Shown piece after piece: positions 7,452 through 16,657 of a DNA stretch of 64,000 bases. The stretch is from an uncultured Lachnospiraceae bacterium (GTDB lineage Bacteria; Bacillota; Clostridia; Lachnospirales; Lachnospiraceae). The notes beneath the pieces are model-generated. The model worked only from the letters and a program-made list of their open reading frames with translations, did no database searches and was not told where the DNA came from. Location of the stretch: the NCBI GenBank assembly GCA_910578475.1, contig CAJTRK010000001.1:1-64000 (forward strand), given 5' to 3'. Position 1 is the first letter of the stretch. Each line of letters opens with the position of its first letter. Position numbers and translations under genes: made by a program.

Positions 7452-8525
7452 ATGCCTGCAAAACGTCAGTCCAATTTTGAATTGCTCCGTATCGTGGCAA
7501 TGTTTATGATAATAGCCCTTCATTATCTGGTGAAAGGCAATGTTGCCGCCCCCTGGTCGGAGAGCCGTACCCTGGTGAATTATACGGCCTGGCTTGTGGA
7601 GGCTTTCTGTATCGTTGCGGTGAATTGTTATGTACTTTTGAGCGGATATTTTCTGGTGGAATCTGAATGGAAGCCGGGACGGACGCTGTCGCTGCTTTTT
7701 CAGGTTCTTTTTTATTCGCTGGCGGTTCCGGCGGCAATGCTTGGCATCGGAATGATTTCCCTGCATGATATGGGGCTTTATGACTGGATAGGATTTTTGT
7801 TTCCGATTGGGACGGAGCATTACTGGTTTGCGACGGCATATCTGTTTTTATATCTGTTCGCGCCGCTTCTGGCGGCGGGCGTCAGGAAACTGGAGAAGAA
7901 GACATTGCAGAAAGTTATCGTGCTGCTGCTGCTTTTCTTTTCGGTTGGGAAAACGTTTCTTCCGGTCGCGTTCGTTACGGACCGTTATGGCTATGACTAC
8001 GGCTGGTTCATGTGTCTGTTTCTGATTGCGGCGTATCTGCGTCTGTATGGCTGCCGATGGCTGGAAGAGAAAAATCACGGGCTTTGGCTGTATATGGGCA
8101 TGTGTGTGTGCCTGTTCATCGTCTCGGCGGCAGCGGGATTTTTGGGAGAGAACATAGAAGCATTGTCCTATTATGCGGAAATGCCTTACACCTATAACCA
8201 TCTGCTGTGTCTGTTTGGAGCCGTCGGCCTGTTTATGGCGTTTCGGAAGGTGCGTCTGCGGGAAGGACGGATGGCGGGGCTGATTCGGCGTATTGCGCCT
8301 TATACGTTTGGGGTTTATCTTTTACATGAACATATTTTAGTCCGCTATGAATGGATGAACTGGCTGCGCGTGGACGCGGTGAGGGAGCGTTTTCTTTTTC
8401 TGCCGCATATGCTCTGGTGCATCTGCGTCGTCTTTCTTGCGGGCATACTGGTGGATTTCATCAGAACCTGGCTGTTTGCAAAAGGGAAGCGCCTGTTTCG
8501 GAGAAAAAGCGTTTCACAGGATTGA
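7452..8525 (+). CDS. Acyltransferase-3 family membrane protein (probable O-acetyltransferase)
   Basis: 357 residues from the ATG at 7452, which has AGGAGGA directly upstream; an ATG at 7434 lacks this. The N-terminal SNFELLRIVAMFMIIALHYL carries the conserved Arg and the His of the acyltransferase-3 (OafA/WecH) family, and about ten hydrophobic segments follow. These integral membrane enzymes O-acylate sugars, usually with acetyl groups from cytoplasmic acetyl-CoA. Here the likely target is the surface glycan made by the neighbouring genes. It follows the inverted-repeat element and is 32 bases from the next gene start. A second member of the family is at 49917. Confidence 0.85.
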   Translation: MPAKRQSNFELLRIVAMFMIIALHYLVKGNVAAPWSESRTLVNYTAWLVEAFCIVAVNCYVLLSGYFLVESEWKPGRTLSLLFQVLFYSLAVPAAMLGIGMISLHDMGLYDWIGFLFPIGTEHYWFATAYLFLYLFAPLLAAGVRKLEKKTLQKVIVLLLLFFSVGKTFLPVAFVTDRYGYDYGWFMCLFLIAAYLRLYGCRWLEEKNHGLWLYMGMCVCLFIVSAAAGFLGENIEALSYYAEMPYTYNHLLCLFGAVGLFMAFRKVRLREGRMAGLIRRIAPYTFGVYLLHEHILVRYEWMNWLRVDAVRERFLFLPHMLWCICVVFLAGILVDFIRTWLFAKGKRLFRRKSVSQD

Positions 8526-8557
8526 AATGCCGCCTGGGCGGCGGAATGAGAGGAAAT

Positions 8558-10396
8558 ATGGGAGCAATCGAAAAAATATATCATAAATACCGCTATACAC
8601 TGGAAAACGGTCTGTTCATCATTATCCTTGCTTTTTATCCGCTCATGAAAATCAATCAGGGACTTGATGTGGTAGATACTTCTTACAGCCTGACAAATTT
8701 TCAGTATTATCCGACGGCGGACGGAACCTGGATGGTGGCGACTTATCTGGCAAATGCGGTGGGATATTTTCTCATGCAGCTTCCGAAGGGCGATATGCTT
8801 GTGGGCATGAACTTTTATACCGGGCTGATTGTTTCGGGAGCGGTTTTGCTTCTGTATTTTGTCCTGCGGAAAAAAATGCCGGCGTGGATTGTTTTTCTTG
8901 GAGAACTGCTTGCTGTCGGCCTATGTTGGTGTCCGACGGTAATTTTGTATAATTATCTGACTTATTTCTTTATGGGAGCGGGTATTTTATTGCTGCACCG
9001 GGGAATCTGTGCGGAACGGGAGAAGACGCGCTCCATTTTGCTGTTTTTTGCCGGTATCTGTCTTGGAACGAATGTGACGGTGCGCATGCCGAATGTGGCG
9101 GAGACCGCGTTTATACTTGTTTTGTGGTATGGGGCATGGTTAAACAGAAGGACGTTCGGAAAAACGGTACGGGATACGGCGTTCTGCCTGTTCGGTTATC
9201 TGGCCGGTTTTGGAGTCCCGTTCATCAGTATTTGTGTAAAATACGGGACAGATGCCTATCCTGAAATGGTAATAAATATGTTCGCCATGACGGAGAAGGC
9301 GGCGGACTATAAGCCGGCATCCATGCTGACCGGAATGTTTGGCGGCTATCTGGAAGGGATGAAGTGGCTTCTTCTGGCGGTGCTGTGCCTCGGCGGGCTG
9401 TATGTTTTTTATCTGCTGAAAGAATTTGTGCAGAGAAAAGGCGCTTTGCCGCGTGCCGGGAAAGCATTCGGCATTCTGTGTATTGCAGTCTGTCTGGTAC
9501 TGATTCGTTTTTACTGGGGACGCGGAATGTTCAATTTCCGGTATTATGAATATCGCAGCATATATCAGTGGGCGGTGCTGTTCCTGTTTGCGGCTGTTTT
9601 TTGCGCTTTATCGGTTCTGATGGGGGGTGTCTGCAGCAGACGCAGCCCGGAGGATAAAACACTGGCGATGATTGTTTTGCTTCAAATATTGATTACGCCG
9701 CTTGGCAGCAATAATAAACTATATCCGATAATCAATAACCTGTTTCTGGCGGCGCCTTTCACCTTATGGGTGGGCCGGGAGTTTTTTATATCGACGAGAG
9801 GAAAAAGCATTCATATTCCGTGGAAGATTATGACGGCGGCGCTGTGCCTCATGGTATTTGTACAAAGCGTCGGGTTTCATACACAGTTTGTTTTTCTGGA
9901 TGGTGTATGGGGCGAGAAAAGAGATACGCTCGTGACCGGGATTCCGAAAGCGGAAGGAATCTATACGAATAAAGAAAACGCGGAAACTTTTATGGCTTTG
10001 GCGGCGTATGCAAAGGAACAGGATTTCGCGGGCCGGGAAGTGATTTTGTATGGAGAAGTGCCGGGACTCAGTTATTTTCTCGATATGCCCACGGCAATTT
10101 CTACGTCCTGGCCGGACCTGGATTCGTTCAGACCGGTACAGTTTGTACAGGATATGGAAAAGGTAGAGCAGAAAATGCAGGCGGCGGGGCCGGAGGAGAA
10201 ACAGAACCGGCCGGTCGTTATCGTTTCTTCCGCGATTGCCGCTTACCGGGGAGAAGACGAAAAAGCTTATCAATGGTTTGGCGTAGACCCGCAAAAATAT
10301 GATGAGGATGAAAAACTGGCGGCGCTGCTGCAATTTCTGGATGACTATGGGTATGAAGAAACGTTTTGTAATATGCGGTATGCGGTATATGAATAG
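8558..10396 (+). CDS. Polytopic membrane protein, GT-C-like, with an extracytoplasmic C-terminal domain
   Basis: 612 residues from the ATG at 8558 (AGAGGA upstream); an in-frame ATG at 8546 is possible. Roughly ten or more hydrophobic helices fill the first 450 residues. The predicted first loop carries the acidic DVVDTSYSLTNFQYY stretch, as expected for the catalytic aspartate of GT-C glycosyltransferases. The last 150 residues (from about QFVFLDGVWGEKRD) are soluble. I do not recognise a named family. By analogy with other membrane proteins in the locus it may transfer a sugar from undecaprenyl phosphate to the glycan outside the cell. Its stop codon is only three bases from the stop of the convergent island gene at 10400. 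Confidence 0.6.
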   Translation: MGAIEKIYHKYRYTLENGLFIIILAFYPLMKINQGLDVVDTSYSLTNFQYYPTADGTWMVATYLANAVGYFLMQLPKGDMLVGMNFYTGLIVSGAVLLLYFVLRKKMPAWIVFLGELLAVGLCWCPTVILYNYLTYFFMGAGILLLHRGICAEREKTRSILLFFAGICLGTNVTVRMPNVAETAFILVLWYGAWLNRRTFGKTVRDTAFCLFGYLAGFGVPFISICVKYGTDAYPEMVINMFAMTEKAADYKPASMLTGMFGGYLEGMKWLLLAVLCLGGLYVFYLLKEFVQRKGALPRAGKAFGILCIAVCLVLIRFYWGRGMFNFRYYEYRSIYQWAVLFLFAAVFCALSVLMGGVCSRRSPEDKTLAMIVLLQILITPLGSNNKLYPIINNLFLAAPFTLWVGREFFISTRGKSIHIPWKIMTAALCLMVFVQSVGFHTQFVFLDGVWGEKRDTLVTGIPKAEGIYTNKENAETFMALAAYAKEQDFAGREVILYGEVPGLSYFLDMPTAISTSWPDLDSFRPVQFVQDMEKVEQKMQAAGPEEKQNRPVVIVSSAIAAYRGEDEKAYQWFGVDPQKYDEDEKLAALLQFLDDYGYEETFCNMRYAVYE

Positions 10397-10399
10397 AAG

Positions 10400-11251
10400 T
10401 TATCCTTTGTTGCTTCTTTTATGGTCGCGTTCGAGACGGAGTAAGTGAAAACGGTCATTCTTCCGATAACCGTATGCCCGCAGAACATCGCTAAAGCGAA
10501 ACTTCATGATGGTCTGATGCTGGTAAGGAGTGTTTTTAAACCAATTGTTCTGGGGAGAAGGACTGTATTTTTTGTATTCCAAGCCGTCGTCCTTTTCAAT
10601 ATCATACCAGGATTGATGTTGAATAAATTTATCCAGTGAGATAATTAATAAATGAAATTCATGGTTTTCCAGAATGGAGGGACCAAACTTTCCATCAAGG
10701 AAAGTACAGTCAATTCGGGTATTTTCATATCTGACTTTCAGAAGAATATCTCTGTCAAGTTTTAGCTCTCTGGAAAAGGATTCCGCCAGATATTTGGGAG
10801 AATAGACAGAAACAATCTGGTATTTTTCTGAATGAAGCGAGACATCCAACAGACAGTCCGTAAAATGTTCCGAACGAAAAGAAAGAAGAGGGATACCTCT
10901 TTTTGCGGCTTCTGCGATTGCCGTTGCGGAGACGTCATTTCCGTTCCAACGGTATACTTTTGAAACATCGTGTTCCGGTTCGCTATCCCAATAAGGAACT
11001 GTGTGAATTTCTTCATCCAATAGCATTTGAAACCGCATAAGTTCATCGCTGCATGGTTCTGACTTTAAATCCAGAATTTGCCGGTTATTTGTAATATAGC
11101 ATTTATAGAAGTCGGAGATTTTATAAATATTATTTTCTGGGTCCTGATGTATCAATGCAAAGCATCTGATATTGGAAGACAGCGATTCCAGAAAATCGTT
11201 GATTGTATCAAATTGTCCCTTTAATGATTCCTCGTTCAGTATAAAATCCAT
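10400..11251 (-). CDS. Unknown protein, third gene of a defence-like operon
   Basis: 283 residues with no membrane segment or signal peptide and no motif I can name. The middle holds SATAIAEAAKRGIPLLSFRS, and the C-terminus is basic and aromatic (AYGYRKNDRFHLLRLERDHK). The start codon follows directly on the ATPase stop (TAAATG), so it is translationally coupled. As last gene after a DUF262-like protein and an AAA ATPase it is a candidate effector or structural partner. Convergent with the gene at 8558, with only three bases between stops and no visible terminator, which suggests recent insertion. Base composition matches its two AT-rich partners rather than the glycan genes. Confidence 0.75.
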   Translation of the reverse strand: MDFILNEESLKGQFDTINDFLESLSSNIRCFALIHQDPENNIYKISDFYKCYITNNRQILDLKSEPCSDELMRFQMLLDEEIHTVPYWDSEPEHDVSKVYRWNGNDVSATAIAEAAKRGIPLLSFRSEHFTDCLLDVSLHSEKYQIVSVYSPKYLAESFSRELKLDRDILLKVRYENTRIDCTFLDGKFGPSILENHEFHLLIISLDKFIQHQSWYDIEKDDGLEYKKYSPSPQNNWFKNTPYQHQTIMKFRFSDVLRAYGYRKNDRFHLLRLERDHKRSNKG

Positions 11252-12265
11252 TTACCACCCCAATATGATATCCAGGTCTTTCTTTGTCTGGTCAAACAAC
11301 CCGTCTTTTTGCAACAGAACTTTTCCCTCTTCATTTAATGGAATCTGAACAGGAATACTTCCGCCGTTTTCAGCTTCGTCAAAAAAATAAATGGTTGTTT
11401 TTGTATTTTCAATGTAGTTCATACGGACACATTTGCGGATTCCGTTATAAATATGGTCGCTGTGTGTTTCCATAATAATCTGAATCCCTTTTTGTGCCAG
11501 AAACGCAAGAAACAGAATGAATTCGGACTGACCCGACGGGTGCAGATGAATTTCGGGATTCTCAATAATGAGAACGTTTCCCGGATTACAGGATAAAGCG
11601 GCTATGATGACTTCGGCGATATAGCTGACGCCGGTTCCTACATTTTTGGGTCTTATATTTTCTCTCAGTTTATTGTTTGTAAAAGAGACGCTTATTAAGT
11701 CCGTGCGTTCGATTTCATCCGCTCTTACTGTGTAGCCGAGTATTCTTCTGAGCCAATAATCCACCTGCCCGCTAAAGGTGAGTTTTTCGTCTGAATCATA
11801 TACCAATATATTTTCGCGCCAATTGTCGCTTGCATGTCTGGCCAGATATTGGTACGCATATTCACAGCCGACCCCGATTTTGTCAGTGTTATCCGGATTG
11901 GTGTTATAAGTGTCTCTGACGCCGATTCTGTCAGCGGATAGGTATAGAATAGAAGTTGCCTCAGGCATGGCTCCCCGGCATTCAGACTTTGTCATGTCGT
12001 CAAATATTTTTTTTGAAAAACAGGAATCTATTGTAATTTCAATTTCCTGACTTCCGACATATTTATTTTTTAATTCACTGACCTTGCCGATGTTAATATA
12101 TGGTCCTGCAAAAGGGTTGTTTCCATCCTGAACCATAGCGAGAAGAGCCTGTATAACAGTAGATTTTCCGATTGAATTTTTGCCTGCAAGCAATGTCAGA
12201 TTGCCAAATGTAAAAGAAGCATTTTCAAAGCATTTGAAGCCTTTAATCTGTAATTGATGAATCAT
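11252..12265 (-). CDS. SMC/RecF-like AAA ATPase, DUF3696 type
   Basis: 337 residues. Walker A is AGKNSIGKST (27-36), following the FKCFENASF N-terminus typical of OLD/RecF-like ATPases. YLSADRIGVRD (108-118) is a DUF3696-type motif. NVGTGVSYIAEVI (218-230) is in the signature position, Walker B is VLIIENPEIHLHP (241-253) and ETHSDH (276-281) is the D/H-loop block. It lacks a TOPRIM nuclease domain. Such ATPases are sensor or motor subunits in many phage-defence and toxin-like systems. The start overlaps the upstream stop as ATGA, and the downstream gene begins directly after its stop, so the three proteins are probably made in fixed ratio. Confidence 0.87.
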   Translation of the reverse strand: MIHQLQIKGFKCFENASFTFGNLTLLAGKNSIGKSTVIQALLAMVQDGNNPFAGPYINIGKVSELKNKYVGSQEIEITIDSCFSKKIFDDMTKSECRGAMPEATSILYLSADRIGVRDTYNTNPDNTDKIGVGCEYAYQYLARHASDNWRENILVYDSDEKLTFSGQVDYWLRRILGYTVRADEIERTDLISVSFTNNKLRENIRPKNVGTGVSYIAEVIIAALSCNPGNVLIIENPEIHLHPSGQSEFILFLAFLAQKGIQIIMETHSDHIYNGIRKCVRMNYIENTKTTIYFFDEAENGGSIPVQIPLNEEGKVLLQKDGLFDQTKKDLDIILGW

Positions 12266-13281
12266 AAGCGATTATCCTCCCATAAGGAATGCAGATAAGA
12301 ATTTATATTGTCTGATGAAATCCGTAAGGCATCTACCTGTGCTGTATAATAATTATCGTTCAGGAAAAGGCGAAGAGACGCAGAAGGCTCTTTTCTTTTC
12401 TTGATTGCCATATCGTACAGACATAATGACAATCCCAATGTTTTTGCTTTGAATTTTTCGTTTTCAGTGAATGAGTTATAACCCAAATCAATTCCGGTTG
12501 TACAGATAAACTGTGCTGCAGGACAGGAAATAAAACTGCTCCAGATGTTTATAAAATCGGACCATTCATAATGCCAGTTATAAAGGTTCTGTGTTGTGAT
12601 TTCCAGCAATTGCTGTTCACACAGATTCGATGTTTGTTGGTTGAGTGGAAATTTGTTGCAGTAGATTCCCCAAAAAAGCAGTATATATAAAATATCATAT
12701 TCTTTCAGAAAATTTCCGGACTGAAAAAAAATGGGTGTCAACTGCAAAATGCCAGAATAAACAGCATGAAAATCCTCAATGCCATGTCCTGTATATAGAA
12801 TATTACGAACAATCTGTTCCTGAGCAGGATTCCATTTCTCATGAAATAATCCTGTTTCCATATGCAGATATTTTGGAGTATGGTAATCGATAATCTGAAA
12901 CTGGAAAACAGTTCTGAGAATCATCCCTGTGAGCCAGGTATTTTGCTGTCTCAGTTCAGAAAAAAAAACGTATCCCGGGAGTGGAAAGATTTCCTCTAAA
13001 TTGACAGGAAAGCTGTTATAAAGATATTCTAATAAAGAAAACAGTCGGTTTTTGAATTCTAAAATCAAAAAATCACCATTTTGTAATTCAGAAGCATAAA
13101 TGACCGGCATGGGAATACCAATTTGAATTGCCCTGATTAAGCCGGCGGCAGTAATTGAATTATCATATAATTGTTCAGAGTGAGGAAAATGAAGCCGACC
13201 TTCCTGATATATCTTGCAGAGAAAGTCGAGTTCAAATTTTCTCTCATATACTGCTACTGTATTCTGTTCATAATAAGACAT
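12262..13281 (-). CDS. Degenerate DUF262/ParB-like protein, first gene of a defence-like operon
   Basis: 339 residues, soluble. The N-terminal region LIRAIQIGIPMPVIYASE (near 50-67) and ILEFKNRLFSLLEYL (near 73-87) follow the layout of DUF262 (GmrS-like) domains, but the DGQQR catalytic motif has become LEFKNR. NPAQEQIVRNILYTG (near 150-165) matches the NxQExRNxxYxG block of the same family. The fold therefore looks DUF262-like with a lost active site. No HNH or DUF1524 nuclease region is apparent. The ATG is preceded by GAGG and by a good promoter at 13321-13349. Family assignment is by pattern only and could be wrong. Confidence 0.62.
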   Translation of the reverse strand: MSYYEQNTVAVYERKFELDFLCKIYQEGRLHFPHSEQLYDNSITAAGLIRAIQIGIPMPVIYASELQNGDFLILEFKNRLFSLLEYLYNSFPVNLEEIFPLPGYVFFSELRQQNTWLTGMILRTVFQFQIIDYHTPKYLHMETGLFHEKWNPAQEQIVRNILYTGHGIEDFHAVYSGILQLTPIFFQSGNFLKEYDILYILLFWGIYCNKFPLNQQTSNLCEQQLLEITTQNLYNWHYEWSDFINIWSSFISCPAAQFICTTGIDLGYNSFTENEKFKAKTLGLSLCLYDMAIKKRKEPSASLRLFLNDNYYTAQVDALRISSDNINSYLHSLWEDNRL

Positions 13282-13320
13282 AATTTCCTCATGCTTTTCA
13301 ATAAATGATTTGTGAACACT

Positions 13321-13349
13321 ATCATATCATTTCTTTCAGGAAATGTCGA
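13321..13349 (-). promoter_or_regulatory. Promoter of the three-gene defence-like operon
   Basis: On the minus strand TCGACA (13344-13349), a 17-base spacer and TATGAT (13321-13326) lie about 40 bases before the ATG at 13281. Confidence 0.68.
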
Positions 13350-13434
13350 GAAAAAGTCGGGCATTTATATTGAACGAATATATAAAAACAGGGGAAGGAC
13401 GACTTTCCGGACTTTCCTGCATTGAAACGCATCA

Positions 13435-13464
13435 TTGCAAAACGCCGCATGCGTGTGGTACAAT
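13435..13464 (+). promoter_or_regulatory. Promoter with extended -10 for the wecE segment
   Basis: TTGCAA (13435-13440), an 18-base spacer and TACAAT (13459-13464) preceded by TGG, giving an extended -10. The same GTGTGGTA(C/T)AAT string occurs in the promoter at 19952. Confidence 0.72.
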
Positions 13465-13503
13465 AAACTGAAAATACCCTAAGCCGACAGAAAGGTACGA
13501 AAA

Positions 13504-14649
13504 ATGGAAATCAAAATCAACTTTAACGTTCCGCCCTATACCGGGAAGGAAATGGAATACATGAAAGAGGCCGTTCGGAACCAGAAAATCTGTGGAGACG
13601 GCCCGTTTACGCGAAAATGCAGTCAGTGGATTGAGGCGCAGACGAAAACCGCGAGATGTCTGCTTACGCCTTCCTGTACACAGGCGACGGAGCTGGCGGC
13701 GCTGCTTCTGGATATCAAAGAAGGGGATGAGGTGATTCTGCCTTCCTATACCTTTGTTTCCACGGCGGACGCTTTTGTGCTGCGCGGGGCGAAAGCGGTC
13801 TTTGTGGATATCAGGCCGGATACGATGAACATTGATGAAACGCTGATTGAAGATGCGATTACAGACAAAACGAGAGCAATTGCCCCGGTGCATTATGCGG
13901 GCGTCGGCTGTGAAATGGATGCGATTATGGAAATTGCCGGGAAACATCATCTTGCGGTGGTGGAGGATGCCGCACAGGGCATTATGGCGTCTTATAAAGG
14001 GAAAGCCCTCGGTACGTTCGGAGAGTTTGGATGTTTCAGCTTTCATGAGACGAAAAATCTCAGTATGGGTGAAGGCGGCGCATTGCTGATTCGGGATGAA
14101 AACTATATCGAAGATGCGGAAATCATCCGGGAAAAAGGAACGGACCGGAGTAAATACCACAGAGGACAGGTGGACAAGTACCGCTGGCAGAATTATGGTT
14201 CTTCCTATCTGCCAAGCGATATGAATGCGGCTTATCTGTATGCGCAGCTTGAGCTTGCGGAGGAAATTACCAAAGCGCGGATGGACAGATGGAATCAGTA
14301 TCGTGAGATGCTTTTGCCGCTTGCGGAGGAAGGAAGGATTGAACTGCCTTATATTCCTTCTTATTGCAGTCACAATGCGCATATGTTCTATATCAAAACA
14401 AAAGATTTGGAAGAAAGAAGTGCGCTGGATGCCTTTTTGAAAGGAAAAGGGATTCTGCCGGCCTCTCATTATGTGCCGCTTCATTCCGCGCCTGCCGGTC
14501 TGAAATTCGGCAGATTTCATGGAGAAGATAAATATACGACGAAAGAGAGCGAAAGGCTCCTCCGGCTGCCGCTGTACTATGAACTGACGGCGGATGAAAC
14601 GGAATATGTTGCGGAACAGGTTAAAACTTTTTACCGTCAGGAGACATAA
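13504..14649 (+). CDS. wecE: dTDP-4-amino-4,6-dideoxygalactose transaminase (WecE/RffA type)
   Basis: 381 residues, the usual length for the DegT/DnrJ/EryC1/StrS sugar aminotransferases. It uses PLP and glutamate to convert a dTDP-4-keto-6-deoxy-hexose to the 4-amino-4,6-dideoxy sugar. The PLP lysine is Lys184 in SFHETKNLSMGEGG. NQKICGDGPFT near the N-terminus and ASHYVPLHSAP near residue 320 are typical of the WecE/RffA subgroup, which makes dTDP-Fuc4N. The ribosome site is AGAAAGG. No dTDP-glucose synthesis genes (rmlA, rmlB) are in the window, so the precursor must come from elsewhere. A GNAT acetyltransferase at 16658 and formyltransferases at 35594 and 42162 could modify the product. Confidence 0.88.
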   Translation: MEIKINFNVPPYTGKEMEYMKEAVRNQKICGDGPFTRKCSQWIEAQTKTARCLLTPSCTQATELAALLLDIKEGDEVILPSYTFVSTADAFVLRGAKAVFVDIRPDTMNIDETLIEDAITDKTRAIAPVHYAGVGCEMDAIMEIAGKHHLAVVEDAAQGIMASYKGKALGTFGEFGCFSFHETKNLSMGEGGALLIRDENYIEDAEIIREKGTDRSKYHRGQVDKYRWQNYGSSYLPSDMNAAYLYAQLELAEEITKARMDRWNQYREMLLPLAEEGRIELPYIPSYCSHNAHMFYIKTKDLEERSALDAFLKGKGILPASHYVPLHSAPAGLKFGRFHGEDKYTTKESERLLRLPLYYELTADETEYVAEQVKTFYRQET

Positions 14650-14691
14650 CTGCGGCATGGTCGGACGGCCGAAAGAAAGGTATCGTTACTC

Positions 14692-16512
14692 ATGAAAGAA
14701 TGGGGAAGATGGAAGCGGTATGAAAACTGCATCATTGCATCGGTGACTATACTGGTCAATATTCTCGTATTGAGCATCCGCTTTGATTTTTATTATGACC
14801 TGAATGATGATGTATTCATGCGGAATGTCATGTCAGGAGCCTATACGGGGATGCCGGACGGTCATAACGTGCAGACTTTGTATATTCTCGGAGCGTTCAT
14901 CAGTCTGTTTTATAAATTGTACCGCGCATTGCCGTGGTATGGCATATTTTTGCTTGTCTGCCAGATGGGCAGCCTGTATCTGATTGGGGTGCGTCTTCTT
15001 GGAATTTGCAGGAAACTGCCTGCCAAAGCGGTCTGTATGGGGCTTTTAACGCTGTTTTTGTGGGGAATGGTATTGCCGCATATGGTGGCGCTTCATTATA
15101 CTTTTATCAGCGCGATGTTGGCGGCTTCCGCGATATTTCTTTTTATTACGACGCCGAAGGGACTGACGGCAGGAAAGTTTGTCGTGCGGAATATTCCGTC
15201 CGTGCTGCTCGTCATTCTGGCTTATCAGCTGCGAACGGAAATGCTGCTGCTTCTTTTTCCTATCATCGGTCTTGCGGGGCTGTTTCGATGGAGTGAGGAG
15301 GATAAGTTTTTTCAGAAAGAGAATTATATGAAATATGGCATCGTGCTGTCCGGCATCGTGGTCGGAATGCTCGGAAGCAGAGAAATAGACTTTGCGGCCT
15401 ATGGAAGCGAAGGATGGAAGGAATACCTCGTTTTTTTTGAAAAAAGAACGGAAGTCTATGACTATCATCTGGATGTCGTGACGAACGGAGAGCATGAAGA
15501 ATTTCTGCATTCTCTCGGGTTGAATGATGCACAGCAGGAACTGCTTTCCAATTATAACTTCGGTCTGGATGAAAGCATCGATGCGCAGCTGATGAGTCAG
15601 ATTGCGGACTATGCTGTAAAAGATACGGATTATACAGGGGCTATCCCCAAACAGGTTCGCTATTATCTGTACAGGACGCTGCATGAGGAGGATGCGCCGT
15701 ATAACAGGCTGGTCATTTTTTTGTATGCCTGTATTGTATTTGCCGGGGCTGCTATCGCGCTTACGGAGAAAGAGCTCCGGGGAAAGTGGTCTTTTATATG
15801 GAAAACAGTATTGCTCGGCTCATGCAGGACGGCTCTTTGGATGTTCATTCTGGTAAGAGGAAGATACCCGGAGCGCATCACGCATTCGCTGTATCTTGCG
15901 GAAACGGTTCTGTTACTGGGTGTGCTCTGCATGCAGCTTGCGGGATGGCGGCGAACGGAAAACCGTGTGTGTGAAAAGAAAGAAGAGACAGAAGCGTGTG
16001 CGGTCGAAGAAGGCGGGAAACCATCGGCTGCCGGGCAATGGGCTGCGGGGATTATATGCGCGCTGCTCGGACTGCTGTTTGTATACCATCTTCCGCAGAG
16101 CATTGCGAAAGCCGCGGCGGATGTGGAAAAAAAGGAAATTGCTTATGCGGACTGTATGGAAATCATCCGGTATTGTGAAGCACACCCGGATAATTTCTAT
16201 TTTGAAGATGTTTATTCCACTGTGGCGTTTTCGGAGAAACTCTTTGCAGGCGAGTGTAATTTGCTTGCCAATTATGATATTATGGGCGGATGGCTCTGCA
16301 AAAGCCCGCTTTATGAGGAAAAGCTCAGGGCGTTCGGTATTGCGTCGATGGAGGAAGGATTGTCGGAAATGGATAATGTTTACTTCATCGCATCAAGAGA
16401 CAGCGGCACGGACTGGCTCCCGGCATATTATGGCGAAAAAGGAATTGCGGTCAGCGTAGAACAGGTGGATGTCATTGCGGACACTTACGCGGTCTATCAG
16501 CTGCGCCGATGA
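14692..16512 (+). CDS. Polytopic membrane protein, GT-C-like
   Basis: 606 residues. After a first helix the predicted external loop contains FYYDLNDDVFMRNVMSG, with an Asp-Asp pair in the place of the GT-C catalytic acid. About ten more helices follow. There is a charged cytoplasmic-looking linker (EKKEETEACAVEEGG, about 425-440), a final helix and a soluble extracytoplasmic C-terminal domain of about 125 residues. The family is not recognised. It sits between WecE and a GNAT enzyme, so it may transfer the amino sugar they make, though that link is inference. The reading frame is intact and the ribosome site is GAAAGAAAGG. Confidence 0.6.
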   Translation: MKEWGRWKRYENCIIASVTILVNILVLSIRFDFYYDLNDDVFMRNVMSGAYTGMPDGHNVQTLYILGAFISLFYKLYRALPWYGIFLLVCQMGSLYLIGVRLLGICRKLPAKAVCMGLLTLFLWGMVLPHMVALHYTFISAMLAASAIFLFITTPKGLTAGKFVVRNIPSVLLVILAYQLRTEMLLLLFPIIGLAGLFRWSEEDKFFQKENYMKYGIVLSGIVVGMLGSREIDFAAYGSEGWKEYLVFFEKRTEVYDYHLDVVTNGEHEEFLHSLGLNDAQQELLSNYNFGLDESIDAQLMSQIADYAVKDTDYTGAIPKQVRYYLYRTLHEEDAPYNRLVIFLYACIVFAGAAIALTEKELRGKWSFIWKTVLLGSCRTALWMFILVRGRYPERITHSLYLAETVLLLGVLCMQLAGWRRTENRVCEKKEETEACAVEEGGKPSAAGQWAAGIICALLGLLFVYHLPQSIAKAAADVEKKEIAYADCMEIIRYCEAHPDNFYFEDVYSTVAFSEKLFAGECNLLANYDIMGGWLCKSPLYEEKLRAFGIASMEEGLSEMDNVYFIASRDSGTDWLPAYYGEKGIAVSVEQVDVIADTYAVYQLRR

Positions 16513-16657
16513 AAAGCGCCGCATGATGAGCGCGCGCTGTGCCGTGAAAGAACGCCGGATTGTCGTATCACGAAAGCGTTCGACACCGGCGCTTTGAGAA
16601 CAGGAACCCGTATCGACGGAAGAATATACGGGAGGAAAATGCAGGAGGAATGGAAAG

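Noticed and set aside
13432..14658. 408-residue antisense open frame opposite wecE
   Set aside because: It is the complement of a clear aminotransferase gene, is rich in Arg, His, Phe and Ile without any motif, and lacks a ribosome site. The same holds for the long antisense frames at 26406-27707, 20514-21686, 23230-24276 and 62436-63377.
16513..16657. Possible small gene between the membrane protein and the GNAT gene
   Set aside because: Short frames here overlap the start of the GNAT gene and show no ribosome site or recognisable sequence.
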